Below, piece by piece: positions 1 through 7,583 of a DNA stretch of 64,000 nt (within the stretch, counting starts at the first letter, position 1; the number at the start of each line of letters is the position of its first letter). Both the position numbers and the translations under genes were made by a program. The notes under the pieces are model-generated. The model ran no database searches. It was not told the DNA's origin and saw only the letters and a program-made list of their open reading frames with translations. This DNA is from Microbacterium radiodurans (GTDB taxonomy: Bacteria; Actinomycetota; Actinomycetes; Actinomycetales; Microbacteriaceae). The stretch is from contig NZ_VYRZ01000001.1 of NCBI RefSeq assembly GCF_008710705.1, positions 1,054,001 through 1,118,000 of the forward strand. Direction: 5' to 3'.

Positions 1-2
1 AC

Positions 3-2018
3 AACCCCGAGCAGTGGGACACCGCGACACTCGCCGAGGACGTCGAGCTCATGACGCGCGCCCACGTCGACACCGCCACGGTCGGCGTCTTCGCGTGGTC
101 GTCGCTCGAGCCGCGGCCGGGGGAGTACCGCTTAGACTGGCTCGACGAGGCGCTCGACCGCCTGCACGCGGCCGGCGTGCGGGTCATCCTGGCGACGCCC
201 ACCGCGTCGCCGCCGCCGTGGCTCTCGCGGCTGCACCCCGAAGCGCTGCCGATCACGGAGGACGGCGTTCGCCTGCTCCACGGCAGCCGCGACACGTACA
301 ACCCCGCAGCACCCGCCTACCGCGCCGCCGCGGAGCGGATCACCCGCGCTCTCGCTGAGCGCTACCGCGATCACCCGGCCCTGGCGATGTGGCACGTGCA
401 CAACGAATACGGCACCGTCTCGTACGGGCCCGAGACCGACCGGGCCTTCCGAGCCTGGCTGCAGGAGCGCTACGACGACCTCGACGCACTCAACGCGACG
501 TGGAACACCGCGTTCTGGTCGCAGGGGTACGCCGACTGGCAGGACGTCTGCGCGCCGCAGCGGACTCAGTACCTGCCGAACCCATCTCACCTGCTCGATT
601 TCCGGCGCTTCAGCGCCGACGTCCTGCTCGAGTGCTTCCGCGACCAGGCGCGCATCCTGCGCGAGGTGACCCCCGCGGTGCCCCTGACGACGAACTTCAT
701 CCTGCCGACGTGGAACCACTACGACGCCTGGGCGTTCGCCGCGGAGGTCGACGTGGTCGCGATCGACCACTACCCGAGCGACATCGGGCCGCGGGGCGAG
801 GCGCAGGTGGCCTTCGGCGCCGATCTCGCACGCTCGTTCGCCGGTGGTCGGCCGTGGCTGCTCATGGAGCAGGCGACGAGCCTCACCTACGACTACGCCG
901 CGGGTCGCTTCGTACCGAAGGCGCCCGGACGCCTGCGTCGGAACACCCATCAGTACATCTCCCGCGGCTCGTTCGGCTCGCTGTTCTTCCAGTGGCGCGC
1001 ACCGCTCGTGGGGGCCGAGTTCTTCCACTCCGCGATGGTTCCCCACGTCGGCGCCGATTCGCGCGGCTACCGTGAGATCGCCGCGCTGGGCGCCGAGCTG
1101 GCGGGTCTCGCCGAGCTCGCCGCGAGTCCCGCGTCCGGAGCCGTCGTCGACGCCCGCGTCGCGATCGTCTGGAGCGCGGATGCCTGGTGGGCGAGCGAGA
1201 CCCGGGCGATGCCCTCGAACGACATCGCCTTCCTTCCGGCCGTGACCGCCGTCCACGAGGCGCTCTGGGCTGCCGGACACACCGTCGACATCGTCTCGCC
1301 CGACGGCGACCTGAGCGGGTACGACGTCGTCCTGGTGCCGAGTCTCATCCCGGTCTCCGACGAGCAGCGGACCCGCTTCGAGCGGTTCGTGCGCGCGGGC
1401 GGCCACCTCGCGGTCTGGTATCTCTCGGGCACGACCGACGAGCATCTGCGGGTGCGCACGGGGTCGTTCTCGGCCGCGTTCGCCGAGCTCGCCGGCATCC
1501 GGGTCGAGGAGCACGTTCCGCTCCACCCCGGCATCGGCATCACGCTCGACGACGGTTCGCACGCCGAGGCCTGGAGCGAGGTCCTCCAGGCGCCCGACGC
1601 CGAGATCGTCGCGGCGTACACCGACGACGCGCATCCCGTGCTGCCGGCCGGATCTCCTGCGATCACGCGACGCGAGGTCGGCTCGGGCGTCGTGCACTAC
1701 ATCTCGACCCGTCTGGATGCCGCGGCCCTCCGCGCGCACCTCGAGCGCATCCTCGACGGCGCCGGCGTGGCCGCGCCGACGTCGGTCGCGGGAGACGGTC
1801 TCGAGATCGTCCGCCGCCGTGCCGGCTCCGACATCTACCTCTACGTCCTGAACCACACCGACGAGGAGCGCGTCGTCCCCGCCCGGGGCGTCGAGCTGCT
1901 CACCGCCGCCGAGGTGGAGGGCGAGATCGCCGTCGCCGCCGGCGGGCTCCGCATCGTCCGAGAACACCGAACCGCACCTCGCACCGACACCGACACCGCG
2001 GCCGACGCCGGCCGCTGA
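3..2018 (+). CDS. GH42 beta-galactosidase (5' partial)
   Basis: Hydrolyses terminal beta-D-galactosides. The reading frame is open from the first complete codon and begins NPEQW, part of the GGDYNPEQW segment near the N-terminus of GH42 enzymes, so only a short N-terminal piece is missing. The acid/base glutamate is in HVHNEYG (codon at 405) and the nucleophile is probably the glutamate of LMEQ (codon 867). A trimerisation (flavodoxin-like) domain and a C-terminal beta domain follow. No signal peptide can be judged. It is the first visible gene of an operon with a sugar importer, a GH95 and a GH31 enzyme, which suggests it removes galactose from imported oligosaccharides in the cytoplasm. The family is certain; the natural substrate is inferred. 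Confidence 0.93.
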   Translation, partial: NPEQWDTATLAEDVELMTRAHVDTATVGVFAWSSLEPRPGEYRLDWLDEALDRLHAAGVRVILATPTASPPPWLSRLHPEALPITEDGVRLLHGSRDTYNPAAPAYRAAAERITRALAERYRDHPALAMWHVHNEYGTVSYGPETDRAFRAWLQERYDDLDALNATWNTAFWSQGYADWQDVCAPQRTQYLPNPSHLLDFRRFSADVLLECFRDQARILREVTPAVPLTTNFILPTWNHYDAWAFAAEVDVVAIDHYPSDIGPRGEAQVAFGADLARSFAGGRPWLLMEQATSLTYDYAAGRFVPKAPGRLRRNTHQYISRGSFGSLFFQWRAPLVGAEFFHSAMVPHVGADSRGYREIAALGAELAGLAELAASPASGAVVDARVAIVWSADAWWASETRAMPSNDIAFLPAVTAVHEALWAAGHTVDIVSPDGDLSGYDVVLVPSLIPVSDEQRTRFERFVRAGGHLAVWYLSGTTDEHLRVRTGSFSAAFAELAGIRVEEHVPLHPGIGITLDDGSHAEAWSEVLQAPDAEIVAAYTDDAHPVLPAGSPAITRREVGSGVVHYISTRLDAAALRAHLERILDGAGVAAPTSVAGDGLEIVRRRAGSDIYLYVLNHTDEERVVPARGVELLTAAEVEGEIAVAAGGLRIVREHRTAPRTDTDTAADAGR

Positions 2019-2036
2019 CAGGAAGGAGTGCCGACG

Positions 2037-3344
2037 ATGGCACGCATCCGACGCACCGCACGCTCCACGCGCACGATCACCGCTCTCGCGGCCGGCACCG
2101 CTGCCGCCCTGGCCCTTGCGGGCTGCTCGGCGGGCGACAGCGGCGACGCCACCGCCGACGGACCCGTCACCCTGCAGTTCTGGGGATGGGTGCCCGGGCT
2201 CGAGGACGCCGTCGCCGAATGGAACGGGGCCAATCCCGACATTCAGATCGACTTCTTCCGGATGACCGGCGACGACGGCGACAAGATCCCGGCCGCCATC
2301 GACGCGGGCACCGCGCCCGACATCGTGCAGATGTCGAGCCATTCGCTGCCCGGGCACATCATCAACAACCGCCTGACCGACATCACCGAGTGGGCCGGCG
2401 ACCTCGAGGGCGACTTCACCGAGAGCTCGTGGGGCACCGTGACCTTCGGCGACAGCGTCTACGCCGTCCCGCAGGACTCCGGCCCCACCGGGCTGCTCTA
2501 CCGCGCCGACATCTTCGAGCAGTACGGCATCGCCGTCCCGACGACGTGGGACGAGTACATCGAGGCGGGGCGTGCGCTCAAGGCGGCGAACCCCGACGTC
2601 TACCTCGCGCAGTTCTCGCCGAACGAGGCGGGACTGTGGCTCGAGACGGTCTGGCAGAACGGCGGCAGCTTCTTCCAGATCCAGGACGATGCGTGGCAGG
2701 TGACCGTCGCGGACGAGGCGAGCCAGGAGGTCGCCGAGCTCTGGCAGACCCTCCTCGACGAGGACCTCGTGAAGGTCGTCGAGATGTGGACGCCCGAGTA
2801 CTGGGCCGAGGTCAACGCCGGAACGATCGCGACGATCAACTACGCCGCATGGTTCCCGGTGCTCCTCGAGGAGAGCGCGGCGTCGACCGCGGGGCTGTGG
2901 GAGGTCGCCGCGACTCCGACCTTCGGCGGAACCGAGAGCGCCGGCGAGTCCGGCGGCAGCGTCAACGTCGTCACGACCACCTCCGAGCACCCCGCCGAAG
3001 CCGTCGAGTTCATCTCGTGGCTGAACGCCAGCGACGGGGGCGTGGAGCACCTCATCACGGGCGGCGTCTTCCCGTCGGCCACGACCGGTCTGACCAGCGA
3101 TGCGCTGCTGCAGCCGAGTGAGTTCTTCGGCGGTCAGGTCATCAACGAGGTGTTCGCGGATGCCGCGGAGCGGGTGCCGGGCACCTGGACCGCCGGTCCC
3201 ACCCACGACCTCACGACCAACGCGCTCAAGGACGCCTTCGGCCGGGTGGCGAACCGCCAGATCACCTTCGCCGAGGCTCTCGACCAGGTGCAGCAGATGA
3301 CCATCGACGAGCTGACCGCGATGGGCCTCGACGTCGCCTCATGA
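2037..3344 (+). CDS. Carbohydrate ABC transporter substrate-binding lipoprotein
   Basis: Extracellular family 1 solute-binding protein that captures an oligosaccharide for the two permeases downstream. An N-terminal signal peptide ends in a lipobox LAGC with the lipidated cysteine near residue 30. The mature part starts with VTLQFWGWVPG, typical of family 1 sugar-binding proteins. ATG at 2037 was chosen because GGAAGGAG at 2021-2028 lies 8 nt upstream; an in-frame GTG at 2028 falls inside that Shine-Dalgarno. It lies 18 bp after the GH42 stop and overlaps the next start by an ATGA. Ligand specificity cannot be read from the sequence. The operon suggests a branched xyloglucan-type oligosaccharide. 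Confidence 0.92.
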   Translation: MARIRRTARSTRTITALAAGTAAALALAGCSAGDSGDATADGPVTLQFWGWVPGLEDAVAEWNGANPDIQIDFFRMTGDDGDKIPAAIDAGTAPDIVQMSSHSLPGHIINNRLTDITEWAGDLEGDFTESSWGTVTFGDSVYAVPQDSGPTGLLYRADIFEQYGIAVPTTWDEYIEAGRALKAANPDVYLAQFSPNEAGLWLETVWQNGGSFFQIQDDAWQVTVADEASQEVAELWQTLLDEDLVKVVEMWTPEYWAEVNAGTIATINYAAWFPVLLEESAASTAGLWEVAATPTFGGTESAGESGGSVNVVTTTSEHPAEAVEFISWLNASDGGVEHLITGGVFPSATTGLTSDALLQPSEFFGGQVINEVFADAAERVPGTWTAGPTHDLTTNALKDAFGRVANRQITFAEALDQVQQMTIDELTAMGLDVAS

Positions 3345-4282
3345 GTGCCACCGCCCTCCGCCCGGGCACGCCCCGTCGCCGCTTCCGCGGCGGCGCGGGC
3401 GTGCGCCTGGCGCCCTACCTCTTCCTGTTGCCGTTCATCGTGCTGTTCATCGTCTTCCTGATCCTGCCGATCGTCACGGCGATCTGGATGAGCTTCTTCG
3501 CCGTCCAGCGCGGCGGTCTCGGATTCGGCGGCGCGAACGAGCTGGCCTTCGTCGGCCTCGACAACTACTTGCGCGCCTTCGGCGACGCCGGCTACATGGC
3601 GAGCTTCGGCCGCGTCCTGCTCTTCGGGGCCGTCCAGGTGCCGGTGATGATGGCTCTCGCCATCACTCTCGCGCTGCTGTTCGACTCGGCGGTCGTCCGC
3701 GCCAAGCGCTTCTTCCAGCTGAGCGTGTTCCTGCCCTACGCGGTCCCCTCCGTCGTCGCGGCGCTCGTCTGGGGCTTCCTGTATCAGCCCCGGGTGAGCC
3801 CGATCGTCGAGGGCCTGCGCGGGATGGGCATCCCGGTCGACTTCCTCGCGCCGGGGACGGTGCTGTGGTCGATCGCGAACGTGTCCGTGTGGACCGTCAC
3901 GGGCGTCAACATGATCATCATCTTCGCCGCGCTCCAGACGGTGCCCCGCGACATGTACGAAGCCGCGCGCATCGACGGTGCGGGCGAACTTCGGACGGCG
4001 CTGCAGATCAAGCTGCCCATGGTGCTGCCGGCGGTGGTCCTCACCACCCTCTTCTCGATCATCGGCACGCTGCAGCTCTTCAACGAACCGATGACGATGC
4101 GCTCGATCACCTCGAACGTCACGGGCGACTACACGCCGAACATGGCCATCTTCCAGGCCACGACGCTCGGGGGGAACATCAACCTCGGGTCGGCCATGGC
4201 CATCATCCTGGGGATCGCCACCTTCATCCTCTCGATCGTTCTGTCCCGGTTCCAGAACCGGAAGAAGGGAGCGGGCGCATGA
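3341..4282 (+). CDS. Sugar ABC transporter permease, MalF type
   Basis: Inner-membrane subunit of the operon's carbohydrate importer. About six hydrophobic segments start with LAPYLFLLPFIVLFIVFLIL. The ATPase-docking EAA loop reads EAARIDGAGE near two thirds of the length, as expected for the MalF/UgpA family (binding-protein-dependent transport inner membrane component). Length 313 residues is normal for actinobacterial members, which lack the long periplasmic loop of E. coli MalF. Start and stop overlap both neighbours by ATGA, so translation is probably coupled through the importer genes. Confidence 0.93.
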   Translation: MSATALRPGTPRRRFRGGAGVRLAPYLFLLPFIVLFIVFLILPIVTAIWMSFFAVQRGGLGFGGANELAFVGLDNYLRAFGDAGYMASFGRVLLFGAVQVPVMMALAITLALLFDSAVVRAKRFFQLSVFLPYAVPSVVAALVWGFLYQPRVSPIVEGLRGMGIPVDFLAPGTVLWSIANVSVWTVTGVNMIIIFAALQTVPRDMYEAARIDGAGELRTALQIKLPMVLPAVVLTTLFSIIGTLQLFNEPMTMRSITSNVTGDYTPNMAIFQATTLGGNINLGSAMAIILGIATFILSIVLSRFQNRKKGAGA

Positions 4283-5214
4283 CCGTCCCGGCCGTCCTTC
4301 CCGTCATCACCGATCCGGTGACCCCCGAGACGCCGCGCCGGCCCCGCCGGGCGCGCGTGCACGCCGAGGGCGAGCGCCCGAGCCGTGCGGCCCGCATGCT
4401 CGCGGGGGTCTTCCTCGTCGCCGTCGCGCTGTACTTCCTCGTGCCGGTGTACTGGCTCGTCGTCGCCTCGACGAAATCCACCGGCGACCTGTTCTCGACG
4501 CCCGGCTTCCTCTTCGCCGACTTCCAGTTCGTCGAGAACCTCGTGCGCCTGAGCGAGCAGGCCGACGGCATCTTCTGGCGGTGGATGTTCAACTCCCTCA
4601 TCTACTCCGGCCTCGGCAGCGTGCTGATGACCTTCATCAGCGTCATCTCCGGCTACGCGCTCGCGATGTACCGGTTCCGCGGTCGGACCGTGATCCTCGC
4701 GGCGGCCCTGGGCAGCATGCTGGTGCCGCAGACGGTGCTCGCCCAGCCCACCTACGTGCTGCTGGTCGAGATGGGGCTGAACAACACGATGCTCGGGGTG
4801 CTGCTGCCGAGCCTGGTCTACCCCTTCGGGGTCATGCTGGGGTTCGTGTACGCGCAGACGAGCGTCCCGATGGAGCTGCTCGAAGCCGCCCGCCTCGACG
4901 GAGCCAGCGAATGGCGGGCCTTCCGGTCGATCGCCCTCAAGCTCCTCAGCCCGGGCGCGGTGACGATCCTGCTGTTCGCCTTCATCGGCAGCTGGAACAA
5001 CTTCATGCTGCCGCTGCTGGTCCTCAGCGACGCGCGTCTGCAGCCGGTCACCGTCGGCCTCTCGGGCTGGAGCCAGGCGGCGATCACGATCCCGGGCCTG
5101 CAGTCGCTCGTGATCATCGGATCGCTGCTGTCGATCGTCCCGATCATCGTCGTGTTCGTCTCGCTCCAGCGGTACTGGCGGTCGGGACTCGCGGCCGGCG
5201 GGGTGCGGTTCTGA
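4279..5214 (+). CDS. Sugar ABC transporter permease, MalG type
   Basis: Partner permease of the preceding gene. The chosen ATG overlaps the upstream stop as ATGA and gives 311 residues. The frame stays open far upstream, but that part is read out of phase with the first permease and is not used. A basic N-terminus of about 45 residues precedes the first membrane segment. The EAA loop is EAARLDGASEWRAF. There is no ATP-binding subunit in this operon, so the importer must borrow one from elsewhere, as MsiK-served systems do in Streptomyces; the sugC-like gene at 62634 is a candidate (inference). Confidence 0.92.
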   Translation: MTVPAVLPVITDPVTPETPRRPRRARVHAEGERPSRAARMLAGVFLVAVALYFLVPVYWLVVASTKSTGDLFSTPGFLFADFQFVENLVRLSEQADGIFWRWMFNSLIYSGLGSVLMTFISVISGYALAMYRFRGRTVILAAALGSMLVPQTVLAQPTYVLLVEMGLNNTMLGVLLPSLVYPFGVMLGFVYAQTSVPMELLEAARLDGASEWRAFRSIALKLLSPGAVTILLFAFIGSWNNFMLPLLVLSDARLQPVTVGLSGWSQAAITIPGLQSLVIIGSLLSIVPIIVVFVSLQRYWRSGLAAGGVRF

Positions 5215-5216
5215 CG

Positions 5217-7583
5217 ATGTCGACGCTGACCTTCACGACGCCGGCTCGGACCTGGCTCGAGCGGCTGCCGCTCGGCAACGGCCGGCTCGGCGCGATGGTC
5301 GGCGTCGACGGCGGTGAGACCCGGATCGGCCTGAACGAGTCCTCGGCGTGGTCGGGCGGCGTCGCGAGCGCCCGCCGGGAGTCCGTCGAGCCCGAGGCGG
5401 CGGCCGTCGCCCTCGCCGCCGCGCGTTCGGCGCTCGACGCCGGGGACCCGGTCGGCGCCGAGCAGCACCTGCGGGTGCTGCAGCATCGGTACGCGCAGGC
5501 GTTCCTCCCGGTCGGCGAGCTCATCGTCACGGCCGGGGGCGACCGCTCCGCGCCCCTGCGTCGCTCGCTCGACCTGACCGAGGGCGTCCACCGCGCGCGA
5601 AGCGGGGCGCTCGAGAGCTCGACGGCCTGTACGACCGACCCGGACCTGCTCATCCACACGATCCGGACCTCCGTGCCGGTCGATGTCGGCGTGCGCTTCG
5701 CGACGCCCCTCCGCGTGCGGGACGAGCGGATGCCGGATCCCTCCGCGCGCACGTGGGTGCTCGATCTGCCGGCCGACGTCGCCCCCGCCCACGAACCCGA
5801 CGAACCGGCGGTGACGTGGGACGTGCCCGGCATCCGTCCCGCATCGGTCGTGGTGTCGCTGCGGCTGCGCCACGACGGCGCCCTCTCCGACGCCCCGGAC
5901 GGTCTCACCGTGCGCGGGGCGACACGGGTCGAGCTGGCCCTCGCGATCGAGACGACCGTGCCGGCCACCGGCCACGATCCCGAACCGATCGACGAGGCGC
6001 TCCGGCGTGCGGACGCTCGGCTGGCGGCGTGCGCCGAACCCGCCCGGCACGTCGAGGAGAACCGCGCGCGCCGAAGCGCGGCATCCGGCTTCTCGTTCGA
6101 GCTCGGCGCGCCGCCGCACGATCGGGAGGGCGGGCGCGAGCTCGTCGACCCGCTGGGGGGATCGCCCACGGCGCCCGAGGCGCTGCTCGGCTTCCTCGTC
6201 GAGTACGGACATCATCTGCTCGGCGCCGCGAGTCGGCGCGGCGGTCCGCCGGCGAACCTCCAGGGCATCTGGAACGCCGACATGCGGCCGCCCTGGTCGT
6301 CGGGGTACACGCTCAACATCAACACCCCGATGAACTACTGGGGGGCCGAGGTCACCGGCGCCGCCGACGCCCACCTCGCCCTGCTCGAGATGCTCGAGGC
6401 GCTGGCCGCGCACGGCGCCGACACGGCGGCGCGCCTGTACGGGGCCGGTGGCTGGGTCGCACACCACAACAGCGACCTCTGGGGATACTCCCCGCCCACC
6501 CGCGGCGACGCCTCGTGGTCGCAGTGGCCGCTCGGCGGGGCGTGGCTCGTGCGTCAGTTCGACGAGCACCGCCGTCACGGGTCGATGTCGCGGGCGACGC
6601 TCGCGCGCTATCGTCCGGTCGTCTCCGGATGCGCGCGCTTCCTCCTCGACCTGCTGGTCGACGACGGTTCCGGGGGACTCGGCACCGCCCCCTCGACCTC
6701 GCCCGAGAACCGGTTCCTCACCGCCCGCGGCCCGGCCGCGCTGACGCGCTCGTCGGCTCTCGACCGCGCGCTCATCGCCGACGTCCTCGACATCGCCGGC
6801 ACGGTCCTCGCCGACACCGAACCGGACCTCGCCGCCGAGGCGCTCGCCGCCCGCAGCCGCATCGCCGGACCGCGCATCGGCGTCGCCGGCCGCATCGCCG
6901 AATGGCAGGGCGACCCGCACGAGGAGGACCCGCGTCACCGCCACGTGTCCCACCTGTTCCCCTGGTTCCCGGGCGACCGCGTCGCCGAGCCCGCCGAGCG
7001 CGCCGCCGTCGCCGCGACGCTCGACCGCCGCGGCGACGACTCGACGGGGTGGTCGCTCGCCTGGAAGATCGCCCTCCGGGCCCGGCTGCGGGACGCGGAC
7101 GGCGTCTCACGCCTCATCGATCTGGCCCTGCGTCCGGCGCAGGAGGAGGCGGGCAACCCCGCCCACCACCGCGGCGGCCTCTACCCCAACCTCTTCGCCG
7201 CCCACCCGCCGTTCCAGATCGACGGCAACCTCGGGCTCGTCGGCGCGATGCTCGAATGCGTCGTCCAGAGCCACCGCCCCGGGTGCATCGACCTCCTACC
7301 CGCCGCCCCGCCGGTTCTGGCGCGGGGACGGCTCCGCGGTGCAGTGGTGCGGCCCGGCATCCTGCTCGACCTCGACTGGGCGGACGGACGGCCGGGGCGC
7401 GTGAGCCTGCGCGCCCGCAGCGCAGATCAGGCGGGCCGGTACCGCCTCACCGCCGCTGACCGCGCGGTCGACGTCGACATCGCCGCTGACCGCGTCACCG
7501 TCCTCCGCGGCGCCGAGCTGGCGATCGAGCCGCTCGATGGCCGACTCTCCTCACGACCCACCCCCGACAGGAGCACCACGTGA
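5217..7583 (+). CDS. GH95 family glycosidase, probable alpha-L-fucosidase
   Basis: Predicted inverting exo-glycosidase of family GH95, which removes alpha-1,2-L-fucose or, in some members, alpha-L-galactose. The N-terminal beta domain begins with PARTWLERLPLGNGRLGAMV, the typical GH95 opening. The (alpha/alpha)6 barrel carries NINTPMNYW (Asn367 and Asn369), which matches the paired asparagines that activate water in Bifidobacterium AfcA. SPENRF (Glu497) is the probable general acid. A QIDGN segment lies near the C-terminus. At 788 residues without signal peptide it should be cytoplasmic. The start is 2 bp after the permease stop and the end overlaps the GH31 start by GTGA. In this operon it would strip fucose from the Fuc-Gal-Xyl side chain. 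Confidence 0.88.
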   Translation: MSTLTFTTPARTWLERLPLGNGRLGAMVGVDGGETRIGLNESSAWSGGVASARRESVEPEAAAVALAAARSALDAGDPVGAEQHLRVLQHRYAQAFLPVGELIVTAGGDRSAPLRRSLDLTEGVHRARSGALESSTACTTDPDLLIHTIRTSVPVDVGVRFATPLRVRDERMPDPSARTWVLDLPADVAPAHEPDEPAVTWDVPGIRPASVVVSLRLRHDGALSDAPDGLTVRGATRVELALAIETTVPATGHDPEPIDEALRRADARLAACAEPARHVEENRARRSAASGFSFELGAPPHDREGGRELVDPLGGSPTAPEALLGFLVEYGHHLLGAASRRGGPPANLQGIWNADMRPPWSSGYTLNINTPMNYWGAEVTGAADAHLALLEMLEALAAHGADTAARLYGAGGWVAHHNSDLWGYSPPTRGDASWSQWPLGGAWLVRQFDEHRRHGSMSRATLARYRPVVSGCARFLLDLLVDDGSGGLGTAPSTSPENRFLTARGPAALTRSSALDRALIADVLDIAGTVLADTEPDLAAEALAARSRIAGPRIGVAGRIAEWQGDPHEEDPRHRHVSHLFPWFPGDRVAEPAERAAVAATLDRRGDDSTGWSLAWKIALRARLRDADGVSRLIDLALRPAQEEAGNPAHHRGGLYPNLFAAHPPFQIDGNLGLVGAMLECVVQSHRPGCIDLLPAAPPVLARGRLRGAVVRPGILLDLDWADGRPGRVSLRARSADQAGRYRLTAADRAVDVDIAADRVTVLRGAELAIEPLDGRLSSRPTPDRSTT

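Noticed and set aside
132..3206. A minus-strand open frame of 1024 codons under the GH42 and binding-protein genes
   Set aside because: Composition is that of an antisense frame of GC-rich coding DNA; no domain, and the plus-strand genes are unambiguous.
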